A stretch of 64,000 nucleotides of DNA from Aquariibacter albus (lineage in GTDB: Bacteria; Pseudomonadota; Gammaproteobacteria; Burkholderiales; Burkholderiaceae_C): NCBI RefSeq assembly GCF_014145335.1, contig NZ_JACIVI010000001.1, forward strand, positions 1,364,001 through 1,428,000, read 5' to 3'. Positions 1 to 8,656 of the stretch are shown here, in pieces; position 1 is the stretch's first letter, and every line of letters begins with the position of its first letter. The notes under the pieces are model-generated. The model did no database searches. It was not told where the DNA came from and saw nothing but the letters and a program-made list of their open reading frames with translations. The position numbers were made by a program, and so were the translations under genes.

Positions 1-1
1 C

Positions 2-184
2 GGCAAGATCCTCGACGTGGTCGAGCAGACCGCCCCCCTGCGCCGCAACGTCAGCATCGACGACGTCGGCAATGTGGTCGCCTTCCTGATGTCCGATCTG
101 GCCGGCGGCGTGACCGGCGAGATCACCTATGTGGACGCCGGCTTCCGGCAGGTGATGGGCGGCCTCGAAGCCAGCGAAGGCTGA
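2..184 (+). CDS. fabI: Enoyl-ACP reductase FabI, C-terminal fragment
   Basis: Partial: the window opens inside the gene and only the last 60 codons are present, ending in TGA. The product reduces trans-2-enoyl-ACP with NAD(P)H in the last step of fatty acid elongation in the cytoplasm. The visible part matches the end of FabI: a TAPLRR segment, then SIDDVGNVVAFLMSDLAGGVTGE and a YVDAGF segment of the short-chain dehydrogenase fold. The catalytic Tyr-x6-Lys lies upstream of the window. No terminator hairpin is obvious before the next gene. Confidence 0.93.
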   Translation, partial: GKILDVVEQTAPLRRNVSIDDVGNVVAFLMSDLAGGVTGEITYVDAGFRQVMGGLEASEG

Positions 185-232
185 TTCCAGGCGCGCCGCT
201 CGGATCCCTGCCCGGCCCCCGGGAGGCTGGGC

Positions 233-238
233 TATCCT
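233..238 (+). promoter_or_regulatory. Candidate -10 element for the glycosyltransferase gene
   Basis: TATCCT lies about 39 bases upstream of the ATG at 277. It belongs to a recurring TAnnCT pattern seen before several transcription units in this window. No good -35 is visible. Confidence 0.3.
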
Positions 239-276
239 GCGCGCCCTTCCGAGAAGAAAACAACCGGTCCCATGTC

Positions 277-1131
277 ATGACGGCGGACAACCTTGTGGTG
301 CATGGCATGTGGATCGGGACGCAGCTGAGCCCGATCGAATGGCTGACCATGCGGTCCTATCTGGCGCACGGTCATCGCTTCGTCCTCTGGCACTACGACG
401 TCCTGGCGCAGGATCCTCCAGCGGGCGTCGAGCTTCGCGATGCCAGCGAGATCATCCCCCGCGAGCAGGTCTTCAACTACAAGCACCGCAACCAGTGGGG
501 ACACGGCAAGGGCAGCTACGCCGGCTTCTCGGACATCTTCCGCTACAAGCTGCTGCATGAGGTCGGCGGCTGGTGGACGGACATGGACGTCACCTGCCTG
601 AAGACCCTGGATGTCCAGGCTGCATACGCCTTCCGCGAGCATGACGTGCTGCCGGTGGTCGGCAATGTGATGAAGGCCCCGAAAGGCTCCGAGCTGATGC
701 GCTACTGCTACGAGCGCGCGCTGGCCTGCGTCGATGCCGAGAACACCAACTGGATGCTGCCGATCGAGATCCTGAACGAAGGCATCGAGCGCTTCGGGCT
801 GTCCCGGTACATCCGGCCGAACTTCAGCAACGTCGACCAATGGGACGTCGTGGCGACCTACAGCCAGGGCCAGCCCGCCTTCCACCCGGACTGGCACGTC
901 TTCCACTGGATGAACGAAGAGTGGCGGACCCGCGGCCTGGACAAGTCCAGCTGCCTGAAACAGACGGCGCTGTCGCAGCTCTACAAGCGCTACGGGGTTC
1001 GCAAGGTGCGCCACCTGCCGAATGCGCAGGCCATCGAGGCGGCACGCCGCCGCCGGCAGGCGCGCTGGGCGCGTGTGATGGGCTGGCTGACGGGCCGGCC
1101 GGCGCCCCCGGAGACGCCCCCAGGCGCGTGA
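277..1131 (+). CDS. DXD-motif glycosyltransferase (Gly_transf_sug/OCH1-like)
   Basis: 284-residue cytoplasmic protein without a signal peptide. The signature is GGWWTDMDVTCLK with Asp102-x-Asp104, the metal/nucleotide-sugar binding motif of the Gly_transf_sug family, preceded by a SDIFRYKLLHEVGG segment typical of capsular or LPS sugar transferases. The N-terminal VHGMWIGTQLSPIEWL segment also fits this family. It probably transfers a sugar from a nucleotide-sugar to a surface polysaccharide or lipid; donor and acceptor cannot be read from sequence. It stands alone between fabI and a convergent decarboxylase gene, with no polysaccharide cluster nearby. A basic, Arg-rich C-terminus (about residues 250-275) may be membrane-facing. 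Confidence 0.85.
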   Translation: MTADNLVVHGMWIGTQLSPIEWLTMRSYLAHGHRFVLWHYDVLAQDPPAGVELRDASEIIPREQVFNYKHRNQWGHGKGSYAGFSDIFRYKLLHEVGGWWTDMDVTCLKTLDVQAAYAFREHDVLPVVGNVMKAPKGSELMRYCYERALACVDAENTNWMLPIEILNEGIERFGLSRYIRPNFSNVDQWDVVATYSQGQPAFHPDWHVFHWMNEEWRTRGLDKSSCLKQTALSQLYKRYGVRKVRHLPNAQAIEAARRRRQARWARVMGWLTGRPAPPETPPGA

Positions 1132-1137
1132 ACGGCG

Positions 1138-1159
1138 TGCGCGGGGCCTTCCCCGCGCA
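1138..1159. terminator. Shared hairpin between convergent genes
   Basis: Perfect 9-bp stem TGCGCGGGG/CCCCGCGCA with a CCTT loop, sitting between the stops of the convergent glycosyltransferase and decarboxylase genes. It has no T-run on either strand, so intrinsic termination would be weak or it acts as an mRNA 3' end stabiliser. Confidence 0.45.
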
Positions 1160-1167
1160 TCGTCCGA

Positions 1168-3432
1168 TCAGACCGCGCTGCGGACGCAGTCGACGCCGTA
1201 GTGCTTGCGGCCGTCCGGGCCCTCTTCCTCGACCAGGCCATGCACGTCGGTCGCGAAGCCGGGGAAGGCTTCGTTGAACTGGCGCACGAAGCGCAGGTAG
1301 TCGACGATCTTCTTGTTGAAGCGCTCGCCGGGGATCAGCAGCGGGATGCCCGGCGGATAGGGCGTCAGCAGGCTGGTGGTGATGCGGCCTTCGAGCTGGT
1401 CGATCTCCACGCGCTCGGTGTCGCGGTGCGCGATGCGCGCGTAGGCATCGGCCGGCTTCATCGCAGGCTGCAGGTCGGACAGGTACATCTCGGTGGTCAG
1501 CCGCGCGATATCGCCCTGGGCATACATGGCGTGGATGGCCTGGCAGAGGTCGCGCAGGCCCATGCGCTCGTAGCGCGGGTGCTTGGCGACGAACTCGGGC
1601 AGCACGCGCCACATCGGCTGGTTGCGGTCGTAGTCGTCCTTGAACTGCTGCAGCGCGGTCAGCAGGGTGTTCCAGCGGCCCTTGGTGATGCCGATGGTGA
1701 ACATGATGAAGAAGCTGTAGAGCCCGGTCTTCTCGACGACCACGCCATGCTCGGCCAGGAACTTGGTGACGATGGAGGCCGGGATGCCGGTCTCGGCGAA
1801 CTTGCCGTCCATGTCCAGGCCCGGCGTGATCAGGGTGGACTTGATCGGGTCGAGCATGTTGAAGCCCGCAGCCAGCGGGCCGAAGCCATGCCAGTCCTCG
1901 TCGGCGTGCAGCATCCAGCCCTCGGCGCGGCCGATGCCCTCGTCGACCAGGGCGTCCGGGCCCCAGACCTTGAACCACCAGTCGTGGCCGAACTCCGAGT
2001 CGACCTTGCGCATGGCACGACGGAAGTCCAGGGCCTCGCGGATGCTCTCCTCGACCAGCGCCGTGCCGGCGGGCGGCTCCATCATCGCGGCGGCCACGTC
2101 GCAGCTGGCGATGATGGCGTACTGCGGGCTGGTGCTGGTGTGCATCAGGTAGGCCTCGTTGAAGAGGTGGCGGTCCAGCTTCTGCTGCTGCGCGTCCTGC
2201 ACCAGCACCTGGCTGGCCTGGCTGAGGCCGGCCAGCAGCTTGTGGGTGGACTGCGTGGCATAGACCACCGCCTGCTTGGGCCGCGGGCGGTTCTTGCCCA
2301 TGGCGTGGAAGCTGCCGTAGAAAGGATGGAAGGCTGCGTGCGGCAGCCAGGCCTCGTCGAAGTGCAGGGTGTCGATCCAGCCGTCGAGCTTGGCCTTGAT
2401 CGTCTCCGTGTTGTAGAGCACGCCGTCGTAGGTGCTCTGCGTGAGCGTGAGGATGCGCGGCTTCACGGTCGCCGGGTCCACGCCCTGCAGCAGGGGGTTG
2501 GCGGCGACCTTGCGGCGGATGGTCTCGGGTTCGAACTCGCTCTCGGGGATGGGGCCGATGATCCCGTAATGGTTGCGCGTGGGCGTCAGGAAGACCGGCA
2601 CGGCGCCGGTCATGATGATGCTGTGCAGGATGCTCTTGTGGCAGTTGCGGTCCACCACCACCACATCGCCCGGCGCCACCGTGTGGTGCCAGACCATCTT
2701 GTTGCTGGTGCTGGTGCCGTTGGTGACGAAGAAGCAGTGGTCGGCATTGAAGATGCGCGCGGCGTTCTTCTCGCTCTGCGCGATCGGGCCGGTGTGGTCG
2801 AGCAGCTGGCCGAGTTCCTCGACGGCATTGCAGACGTCGGCGCGCAGCATGTTCTCGCCGAAGAACTGGTGGAACATCTGGCCGACCGGGCTCTTCAGGA
2901 AGGCGACGCCGCCGGAGTGCCCCGGGCAGTGCCAGCTGTAGGAGCCGTCCTGCGCATAGTCCATCAGCGCCTTGAAGAAGGGCGGCGCCAGGCTGTCGAG
3001 GTAGCTCTTGGCCTCGCGGATGATGTGGCGGGCCACGAACTCCGGCGTGTCCTCGAACATGTGGATGAAGCCGTGCAGTTCGCGCAGCACATCGTTGGGC
3101 AGGTGCTGGCTGGTGCGCGTCTCGCCGTAGAGGTAGATCGGGATGTCCGGGTTGCGGAAGCGGATCTCGGCGATGAACTTGCGCAGGCTCAGCACGGCCG
3201 GGTCGAGGTCCGGGCCCTGGCTGAACTCCTCGTCGTCGATGGACAGGATGAAGGCGCTGGCCCGGCTCTGCTGCTGCGCGAACTGGCTCAGGTCACCGTA
3301 GCTGGTGACGCCGAGCACTTCCATGCCCTCCTTCTCGATCGCATCGGCCAGCGCGCGGATGCCGAGGCCGGAGGTGTTGTCCGAGCGGTAGTCCTCGTCG
3401 ATGATGACGATGGGAAAGCGGAAACGCAGCAT
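1168..3432 (-). CDS. Arginine/lysine/ornithine decarboxylase (fold type I, PLP)
   Basis: 754 residues, the normal length of the large inducible basic amino acid decarboxylases (AdiA/CadA/SpeC type). The N-terminal wing domain (about residues 1-130, VIIDEDYRSDN and FILSIDDEEF) is followed by the PLP domain, with the internal-aldimine Lys398 in the STHKLL motif, and by the C-terminal domain with its SLLTPYPPGIPLLIPGE segment. It decarboxylates arginine, lysine or ornithine to a diamine or agmatine, for polyamine supply or acid resistance; the substrate cannot be assigned by eye. The start is ATG at 3432 because the conserved wing domain begins there; the open frame continues upstream without family-like sequence. 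No antiporter gene is adjacent, which argues for a biosynthetic role. Confidence 0.92.
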   Translation of the reverse strand: MLRFRFPIVIIDEDYRSDNTSGLGIRALADAIEKEGMEVLGVTSYGDLSQFAQQQSRASAFILSIDDEEFSQGPDLDPAVLSLRKFIAEIRFRNPDIPIYLYGETRTSQHLPNDVLRELHGFIHMFEDTPEFVARHIIREAKSYLDSLAPPFFKALMDYAQDGSYSWHCPGHSGGVAFLKSPVGQMFHQFFGENMLRADVCNAVEELGQLLDHTGPIAQSEKNAARIFNADHCFFVTNGTSTSNKMVWHHTVAPGDVVVVDRNCHKSILHSIIMTGAVPVFLTPTRNHYGIIGPIPESEFEPETIRRKVAANPLLQGVDPATVKPRILTLTQSTYDGVLYNTETIKAKLDGWIDTLHFDEAWLPHAAFHPFYGSFHAMGKNRPRPKQAVVYATQSTHKLLAGLSQASQVLVQDAQQQKLDRHLFNEAYLMHTSTSPQYAIIASCDVAAAMMEPPAGTALVEESIREALDFRRAMRKVDSEFGHDWWFKVWGPDALVDEGIGRAEGWMLHADEDWHGFGPLAAGFNMLDPIKSTLITPGLDMDGKFAETGIPASIVTKFLAEHGVVVEKTGLYSFFIMFTIGITKGRWNTLLTALQQFKDDYDRNQPMWRVLPEFVAKHPRYERMGLRDLCQAIHAMYAQGDIARLTTEMYLSDLQPAMKPADAYARIAHRDTERVEIDQLEGRITTSLLTPYPPGIPLLIPGERFNKKIVDYLRFVRQFNEAFPGFATDVHGLVEEEGPDGRKHYGVDCVRSAV

Positions 3433-3575
3433 GGCGGCAGGGGTCGGAAGGGCGGTTCGGAAACGGGTCGGGCGACCCAGCAGGTCAGTGTAGGGGCTGG
3501 CCCCCCACGCCCCGTGATGGCGGAGTGACAGACCCGGCCTGCCCCTCTGCCCCGGACCGGCCCCGCGCCGCGGGC

Positions 3576-3581
3576 CATACT
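3576..3581 (+). promoter_or_regulatory. Candidate -10 element for the nfeD-SPFH unit
   Basis: CATACT, followed by GCG, lies 57 bases upstream of the ATG at 3638. Same pattern as other candidate -10 boxes here; -35 unclear. Confidence 0.3.
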
Positions 3582-3637
3582 GCGTCCGCAGGCGGCAGGC
3601 CCGCCTTGTCCCCCTCCCCCTGAAGGAATCCCCGACC

Positions 3638-4078
3638 ATGGACAGTGGATGGAGCCCGAGCACGGCCTGGTGGGTGCTGGCTGGCGTGCTGGTGATTGCC
3701 GAGCTGAGCAGCGGCACCTTTTTCCTGCTGATGTTGGCCCTGGGCGCCGTCGCCGGTGCGCTGGCCGCCCTGCTGGGCCTGGCGCTCAGCGGGCAGTTGC
3801 TGGCCGCCGCGGCCACGGGCGGCCTGGCGGTGGCGGGATGGATCCAGGTCCGCAGCCGCCGACCCCGGCCTCCGGCCGCGCAGGACGCCAACATGAACCT
3901 CGACCTCGGCAGCCGGGTCGACGTCCCGGCCTGGTCGCCCCAGGGCCTGGCCGAGGTGCAGTACCGCGGCGCGCGCTGGCAGGCCCGGCATGCCGGCCCG
4001 GCGGCGCCGCAGCCAGGCTGGCATGTCATCGTCGCCATCGAAGGCAACCGCCTCGTGCTCGAAGCCGCCCAGCCTTGA
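3638..4078 (+). CDS. NfeD family membrane protein
   Basis: 146 residues. Hydrophobic segments occupy roughly residues 9-65 (WVLAGVLVIAELSSG, FFLLMLALGAVAGALAALLGL, LLAAAATGGLAVAG). A soluble C-terminal domain of about 75 residues follows, of the OB-fold size usual in short NfeD proteins (LDLGSRVDV...GARWQARH...GWHVIVAIEGNRLVLE). NfeD proteins partner with SPFH/stomatin proteins in membrane microdomains and sometimes with SppA-like proteases. The next gene encodes exactly such a partner 52 bases downstream, so the two form an operon. The molecular function is not known in detail. Confidence 0.9.
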   Translation: MDSGWSPSTAWWVLAGVLVIAELSSGTFFLLMLALGAVAGALAALLGLALSGQLLAAAATGGLAVAGWIQVRSRRPRPPAAQDANMNLDLGSRVDVPAWSPQGLAEVQYRGARWQARHAGPAAPQPGWHVIVAIEGNRLVLEAAQP

Positions 4079-4130
4079 AGACCCCCGGCCAGCGCCCCCA
4101 CCGCGCCCGCCCTGCCCCGGAGCCCGCCCC

Positions 4131-5069
4131 ATGGAAGCCATCGCCTTTGTCCTGCTGATCGCCGTCATCGTCTTCGTCAGCCAGTCGCTGCGCATCGTGC
4201 CGCAGCAGAACGCCTGGGTCGTCGAGCGGCTCGGGAAGTACCACGCCACGCTCACCCCCGGCCTGAACCTGCTGGTGCCCTTCATCGACCGCCTGGCCTA
4301 CAAGCATTCGCTCAAGGAGATCCCGCTCGACGTGCCCAGCCAGGTCTGCATCACCCGCGACAACACCCAGCTCACCGTCGACGGCGTGCTCTATTTCCAG
4401 GTGACCGACCCGATGCGGGCGAGCTATGGCTCCAGCAACTATGTCGCCGCGATCACCCAGCTGGCCCAGACCACGCTGCGCAGCGTGATCGGCAAGATGG
4501 AGCTGGACAAGACCTTCGAGGAGCGCGAGGCCATCAACAGCGCCGTCGTCAGCGCGCTCGACGAAGCCGCGCTGAACTGGGGCGTGAAGGTGCTGCGCTA
4601 CGAGATCAAGGACCTGACGCCGCCGGCCGAGATCCTGCGCGCGATGCAGCAGCAGATCACGGCCGAGCGCGAGAAGCGGGGCCTGATCGCCGCGTCCGAG
4701 GGCCGCAAGCAGGAGCAGATCAACATCGCCACCGGCGAGCGCGAGAGCTTCATCGCCCGCTCCGAAGGCGAGAAGCAGGCCGAGATCAACAAGGCCCAGG
4801 GCGAGGCCGCGGCCATTGCGGCCGTCGCCGAGGCCTCGGCCGAAGCCATCCGCAAGATCGCCGCGGCCATCCGCGAGCCCGGCGGCGAGCAGGCGGTGCA
4901 GCTCAAGGTGGCCGAGCGCGCGGTCGAGGCCTACGCCCAGCTCGCGCGCACCAACAACACCATGATCGTGCCCGGCAACATGAGCGAAGTGGCCGGCCTG
5001 ATCGGTACGGCCATGGGCCTGCTCAAGCAGGGGCCGGCCACCGCCCCGCCCCCCGCGGCCCCGCGCTGA
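4131..5069 (+). CDS. SPFH/Band 7 (stomatin-like, QmcA-type) protein
   Basis: 312 residues: an N-terminal membrane anchor (about 1-20, MEAIAFVLLIAVIVFVSQS), then the SPFH domain (RIVPQQNAWVVERLGKYHATLTPGLNLLVPFIDR), then a charged alpha-helical region with EREKRGLIAASEGRKQEQINIATGE-type heptads (about 175-260) that should form a coiled coil. The short C-terminus ends in Pro/Ala. It is expected to oligomerise in the inner membrane with the NfeD partner and to influence protease activity or lipid domains. The start is placed at 4131 because the anchor begins there; an open frame extends upstream over the end of nfeD but lacks family sequence. Confidence 0.93.
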   Translation: MEAIAFVLLIAVIVFVSQSLRIVPQQNAWVVERLGKYHATLTPGLNLLVPFIDRLAYKHSLKEIPLDVPSQVCITRDNTQLTVDGVLYFQVTDPMRASYGSSNYVAAITQLAQTTLRSVIGKMELDKTFEEREAINSAVVSALDEAALNWGVKVLRYEIKDLTPPAEILRAMQQQITAEREKRGLIAASEGRKQEQINIATGERESFIARSEGEKQAEINKAQGEAAAIAAVAEASAEAIRKIAAAIREPGGEQAVQLKVAERAVEAYAQLARTNNTMIVPGNMSEVAGLIGTAMGLLKQGPATAPPPAAPR

Positions 5070-5091
5070 GCCCGTCCCCACCTTCCCGCCG

Positions 5092-5496
5092 ATGAGCCAA
5101 GCCCCCGAACACGAGGCCCCGATGGCGCTCGCCCGCAATGTGCTGGGCGGCCCGCTGCAGGCCTGCTCCTACGCCCCGCTGACCGGTTACCTGCGCGACG
5201 GCTGCTGCCAGGCGCCGCCCGAGGACAGTGGCCGGCACCTGCTCTGCGCCCGTGTGAGTGCCGAATTCCTGGCCTTCTCGCTCGAACGCGGCAACGACCT
5301 GATCACCCCGCGGCCGCAGTGGCGCTTCGCCGGCCTCAAGCCCGGCGACCGCTGGTGCCTGTGCGTGCTGCGCTGGAAGGAAGCCTTGCAGGCCGGCTGC
5401 GCGCCGCCGGTCGTGCTGGAGGCCACCCACGAACGCGCGCTGGCCTTCGTGACCCTGGCGCAACTGCAAGCCCATGCCCACAAGCCAGTCGGTTAG
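5092..5496 (+). CDS. DUF2237 family protein
   Basis: 134 residues, a complete member of the small DUF2237 family. Recognisable features are NVLGGPLQAC near residue 15, the DGCCQAPPEDSGRHLLCARV block, SLERGNDLITPRPQWRFAGLKPGDRWCLC and the LRWKEAL tail. Four to five conserved cysteines suggest metal binding, but no function is established. It follows the SPFH gene by 22 bases and may share its transcript. A cytoplasmic location is likely as there is no signal peptide. Confidence 0.9.
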   Translation: MSQAPEHEAPMALARNVLGGPLQACSYAPLTGYLRDGCCQAPPEDSGRHLLCARVSAEFLAFSLERGNDLITPRPQWRFAGLKPGDRWCLCVLRWKEALQAGCAPPVVLEATHERALAFVTLAQLQAHAHKPVG

Positions 5497-5499
5497 ACT
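5494..5499 (+). promoter_or_regulatory. Candidate -10 element for tRNA-Ser
   Basis: TAGACT overlaps the stop codon of the DUF2237 gene, about 41 bases before the mature tRNA 5' end. It fits the local TAnnCT pattern. Confidence 0.3.
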
Positions 5500-5539
5500 G
5501 CGCGGCTTCCCGGGATGGGCGCGGCCCACCCCGGGGCCC

Positions 5540-5630
5540 GGAGAGATGGATGAGTGGTTTAAGTCGCACGCCTGGAAAGCGTGTGTGGGTTAACAGCCCA
5601 CCGCGGGTTCGAATCCCGCTCTCTCCGCCA
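5540..5630 (+). tRNA. tRNA-Ser (GGA)
   Basis: 91-base class II tRNA including an encoded CCA. The acceptor stem is GGAGAGA paired with TCTCTCC plus G and CCA. The anticodon arm has loop CTGGAAA (anticodon GGA, reading UCC/UCU), followed by the long variable arm characteristic of serine tRNAs and a TTCGAATCC T-loop. A strong intrinsic terminator follows at 5671. Confidence 0.97.
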
Positions 5631-5670
5631 CCCCGACCCGCCGCCGACTTCCGGCCCCTGTGAAGTCCGG

Positions 5671-5696
5671 AAAGCCCCGCCCGCCGGGGCTTTTTT
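5671..5696 (+). terminator. Intrinsic terminator after tRNA-Ser
   Basis: 9-bp stem AAAGCCCCG/CGGGGCTTT with a 5-base loop followed by a T-run; placed about 40 bases after the tRNA. Confidence 0.85.
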
Positions 5697-5740
5697 GCGT
5701 GCGCGTCCAGGCACTTCCCGATTGCCGCGAGGCCACCACG

Positions 5741-5932
5741 ATGAATCTCTGGGACGAACTCCGCGACGAGATCCGCCAGACCCTCCCCCAGCCGCCTGCG
5801 CGCGTCCTGTTCGACAGCGACGAGGAACACCGTCAGGCCATGGGCATGTGGGAGATGCTGGTGGCCCGCCTGATCGGCACGCGTCACGCCGGCCAGGATG
5901 TGTTCCGAAGGCACGACGGCACCGCGGCCTGA
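5741..5932 (+). CDS. Small hypothetical protein (63 aa)
   Basis: Short open frame starting MNLWDELRDEIRQTLPQPP and ending RRHDGTAA. It has a charged amphipathic N-terminal half, a Met/Trp-containing middle (MGMWEMLVARLIG), and no signal peptide or membrane segment. No family is recognised. It lies on its own between the tRNA-Ser terminator and the transglutaminase gene; the ATG has only a weak purine stretch upstream (GCGAGG at 5728-5733). The codon pattern is compatible with coding, but the evidence is limited. Confidence 0.45.
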   Translation: MNLWDELRDEIRQTLPQPPARVLFDSDEEHRQAMGMWEMLVARLIGTRHAGQDVFRRHDGTAA

Positions 5933-6239
5933 GGCCCGGACCAGACGCTGTTGCGACCTCGGAACGCCCCGCCGCGGGGCTTGGTGAGCCCAGGGACTAC
6001 ATTTGCGCGTGCCCTTGCCTCGAACCGGCCCATGCCGGCAGCAGGGGCTCTGTCTTCCGAGGGCCGTGGCCGCCGGCCGGCCTGCCCAAGCCGTCTGCAG
6101 GTCCGGCCGCCACCCCACCGGCTCGCCGGTGCGCTTGCGGGGCCGCCCTTGAAGCGGGCCCGGCCGACTGGACCCCTTGATCCTTCTTTCCCCCAGCCCG
6201 ACCCCGGGCAGCCTCGACCGTGTCCGGTCGGGGGTGCGC
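5933..6239. other. Intergenic region before the transglutaminase gene
   Basis: 307 bases. Contains a GCCCCG-CCG-CGGGGC hairpin near 5967-5981 without a clean T-run, and a TACATT that could serve as a -10 at 5998-6003. Several CCGG-rich short palindromes are present. No convincing gene or RNA was found. Confidence 0.4.
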
Positions 6240-7112
6240 ATGGACCTGCGCGTCGACCTGCGCTACGAGATCGATGCCCACGGTGCCGACTTCATCTTCC
6301 ACATCCACGCCGCCAACACGGCCTGCCAGACCGTGCTGTCCGAGAGCCTTCGGCTGAGCCAGCCCATCGCACCACGCATGGCCCTGGATCCGGCCACCGG
6401 CAACCGCAGCCTTCGGCTGCGCGCGCTGCCGGGCGAGCTGCTGCTGCACTACACGGCGAGTGTCGACATCGAGCACCACCGCGCGGATCCGGCCCAGGTC
6501 GGCGAGGTGCCGGTCTGCCGCCTGCCGGCCGAGGCCATCCCCTACCTCTACCCCAGCCGCTACTGCCAGTCCGACCAGCTCACGGCCATGGCCTGCCAGC
6601 TCTTCGGCGGGCACTGGCAGGGCCACGGCCGTGTGCAGGCCATCCAGGCCTGGGTGCAGCAGCACATGCGCTTCGCACCGAACACCTCGAATTCGGCCAC
6701 CTCGGCGCTCGACACCCTGCAGTCACGGGTGGGCGTCTGCCGTGACTTCGCCCATCTGATGATCGCGCTGTGCCGTGCCCTCAACATTCCGGCCCGCTTC
6801 GTCACCGGGACCGACTACGGCGCCGATCCCGCCCTGGGCCCGCCGGATTTCCACGCCTACGTGGAGGCCTACCTCGGCGACCGCTGGTACCTCTTCGACC
6901 CCTCCGGCACCGCCCTCCCGATGGGTCTGATGCGCCTGGCCACCGGCCGCGATGCCGCGGACGTGGCCTTCGCCACCGTCTTCGGCGGCGTACGCACCCA
7001 CGCACCGGGCATCCACAGCGAAGCGCGACTGGGCGGCCTGCCCCACCACGTGCTGCCACAGCGGACCCGCGACGCCCTTTCGACCGATGCCGGCCGCAGC
7101 CTGCTGGGCTGA
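6240..7112 (+). CDS. Transglutaminase-like cysteine protease family protein
   Basis: 290 residues. An N-terminal beta-rich domain (residues 1-120, LRVDLRYEIDAHGADFIFHIHAAN) precedes a transglutaminase-like core. The triad is readable: Cys167 in GVCRDFAHL, His205 in DFHAYVEAYL and Asp220 in FDPSG. This architecture is common in bacterial proteins annotated as transglutaminase-like; physiological substrates are unknown, with peptidase or amidase activity usually assumed. There is no signal peptide. The ATG at 6240 is chosen because family sequence begins there; an in-frame alternative at 6177 would add 21 atypical residues. It stands alone, followed by tRNA-Thr. Confidence 0.88.
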   Translation: MDLRVDLRYEIDAHGADFIFHIHAANTACQTVLSESLRLSQPIAPRMALDPATGNRSLRLRALPGELLLHYTASVDIEHHRADPAQVGEVPVCRLPAEAIPYLYPSRYCQSDQLTAMACQLFGGHWQGHGRVQAIQAWVQQHMRFAPNTSNSATSALDTLQSRVGVCRDFAHLMIALCRALNIPARFVTGTDYGADPALGPPDFHAYVEAYLGDRWYLFDPSGTALPMGLMRLATGRDAADVAFATVFGGVRTHAPGIHSEARLGGLPHHVLPQRTRDALSTDAGRSLLG

Positions 7113-7150
7113 GCGTGGCCTGCACCCGACAGTGAGGATGCGAGCCCGGC

Positions 7151-7156
7151 TATACT
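7151..7156 (+). promoter_or_regulatory. -10 element for tRNA-Thr
   Basis: TATACT followed by GC-rich CGCGGG, 13 bases before the mature tRNA 5' end, an ideal distance for a tRNA promoter. A CCGACA about 19 bases further upstream is a weak -35 candidate. Confidence 0.6.
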
Positions 7157-7168
7157 CGCGGGCTTGTT

Positions 7169-7244
7169 GCCGGTGTAGCTCAGTTGGTAGAGCAGCGCAT
7201 TCGTAATGCGAAGGTCGGGAGTTCGACTCTCTTCACCGGCACCA
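7169..7244 (+). tRNA. tRNA-Thr (CGT)
   Basis: 76 bases including encoded CCA. Acceptor stem GCCGGTG/CACCGGC, D-arm GTAGCTCAGTTGGTAGAGC, anticodon loop TTCGTAA (anticodon CGT, reading ACG) and T-arm GTTCGACTC. A terminator follows at 7255. Confidence 0.97.
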
Positions 7245-7254
7245 TCTCTCGCAG

Positions 7255-7291
7255 AAAACCCCCGTCGTCTCCCGGACGACGGGGGTTTTTT
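7255..7291 (+). terminator. Intrinsic terminator after tRNA-Thr
   Basis: Perfect 15-bp stem (AAAACCCCCGTCGTC and its complement) with a 5-base loop, ending in a T-run. Symmetry means it can also serve coaBC from the other strand, although that gene stops at 7369. Confidence 0.88.
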
Positions 7292-7368
7292 CTTGGGCCG
7301 GAAACCGGACGGGCCCGTGGCGCGGAGCCGGACGGCTTGCGCCCGGCCAGGGCCCGGCAAGCGCAGGC

Positions 7369-8622
7369 TCAGGGCTGCAGCCAGGCCGCGCGGCGGCGGG
7401 CGATCTCGGCCACGAGGGCGCAGGCCAGCACGCGCTTGTCCGCCCGGGAGCCATCGGCCGGAAGGGGCGCTGCGCCCTGGGCGTCGACCAGCAGGAGGCT
7501 GTTATCGTCGTGGCCGAAGGTGGCCGGGCCGAGGTTGCCCACGACCAGCGGGAGCTTCTTGCGGACCAGCTTCTCGCGGGCATGGGCTTCGAGATGCTCG
7601 CTCTCGGCGGCAAAGCCGACGCAGAAGGGCGGCGCCGGCAGCGCCGCAACGCGGGCGAGGATGTCCTCGTTCTCGCTGAGCTCCAGCTGCGGCGGCACCT
7701 TCTTGCCGTTCTTCTTCAGCTTGTGCGGCGCCAGCGTGGCCGGTCGCCAGTCGGCCACGGCTGCGGTGGCGATGAAGACGCCCTGGGGGCCGAGGGCCTG
7801 CGCACGCGGCAGCACGGCCTGCAGCATGTCGTCGGCGGTCTGCACGTCGACGCGCAGCACACCCGCCGGCGTGGGCAGATGGACGGGGCCCGCCACCAGG
7901 GTCACGCGTGCCCCCGCCTCGGCCGCGGCACGGGCCAGCGCGAAGCCCATCTTGCCGCTGGATCGGTTGGTCAGGCCGCGCACCGGGTCGATGGGCTCGA
8001 AGGTCGGGCCGGCGGTGATCAGCAGCTCGCAGCCGGCCAGCGACTTGGGCCGGAAGTGCGCGATCACCGCGTCAAGCAGGGCCGGGGGTTCCAGCATGCG
8101 TCCCTCGCCGGTTTCGCCGCAGGCCTGCGCGCCGTGGTCGGGGCCGAGGATCTCGGCCCCGTCGGCGCGCAGCTGGGCGACGTTGCGCTGGGTGGCCGGA
8201 TGGCTCCACATCTCGCGGTTCATGGCCGGGGCCAGCAGCAAGGCGCAGCGCTCGCGCGGTCGGGCCAGGGCAGTCAGGCTCAGCAGCTCGTCGGCCCGGC
8301 CCTGGGCCAGGCGGGCCATCAGGTCGGCGCTGGCCGGAGCGATCAGCAGGGCCTCGGCCTCACGGCCCAGCGCGATGTGCGGCATGTGATTGGGCGTGGC
8401 CTCATCCCAGGCGGTGACATGCACCGGCCGGCCGGAGAGGGCCTGCATCGTCGCGACACCGATGAACTGCTGCGCGGCCTCGCTCATCATCACCGTCACC
8501 TCGGCGCCGGCCTTGACGAGCAGGCGCAGCAGCTCGGCGGCCTTGTAGCAGGCCACGCCGCCGGACAGGGCCAACACGAGGCGACGTCCGGCAAGTTCTG
8601 CGGGGGCAAGGGGAGCGTTCAT
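7369..8622 (-). CDS. coaBC: CoaBC, phosphopantothenoylcysteine synthetase/decarboxylase
   Basis: 417-residue bifunctional cytoplasmic enzyme of coenzyme A synthesis. It joins cysteine to 4'-phosphopantothenate (CoaB) and decarboxylates the product using FMN (CoaC). The CoaC half (1-190) shows [19 protein letters not shown], the [17 protein letters not shown] flavin segment, APAMNREMW and the active-site Cys168 in the [10 protein letters not shown] flap. The CoaB half shows the [14 protein letters not shown] and NRSSGKMG motifs. Length is normal. It is monocistronic, with a candidate promoter at 8657-8662 on the same strand. Confidence 0.97.
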   Translation of the reverse strand: MNAPLAPAELAGRRLVLALSGGVACYKAAELLRLLVKAGAEVTVMMSEAAQQFIGVATMQALSGRPVHVTAWDEATPNHMPHIALGREAEALLIAPASADLMARLAQGRADELLSLTALARPRERCALLLAPAMNREMWSHPATQRNVAQLRADGAEILGPDHGAQACGETGEGRMLEPPALLDAVIAHFRPKSLAGCELLITAGPTFEPIDPVRGLTNRSSGKMGFALARAAAEAGARVTLVAGPVHLPTPAGVLRVDVQTADDMLQAVLPRAQALGPQGVFIATAAVADWRPATLAPHKLKKNGKKVPPQLELSENEDILARVAALPAPPFCVGFAAESEHLEAHAREKLVRKKLPLVVGNLGPATFGHDDNSLLLVDAQGAAPLPADGSRADKRVLACALVAEIARRRAAWLQP

Positions 8623-8656
8623 CGATGGAGGGCGGGGTCGGTCGCTGGGGACGCGA

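Noticed and set aside
232..1014. Long open frame on the minus strand opposite the glycosyltransferase gene
   Set aside because: High GC content keeps reverse frames open. The plus-strand product has clear DXD family motifs and the minus-strand translation does not resemble anything.
1201..3528. 775-codon open frame opposite the decarboxylase gene
   Set aside because: Its sequence is Val/Asp/Leu/His-rich antisense noise; the minus strand encodes a complete decarboxylase with the PLP lysine motif.
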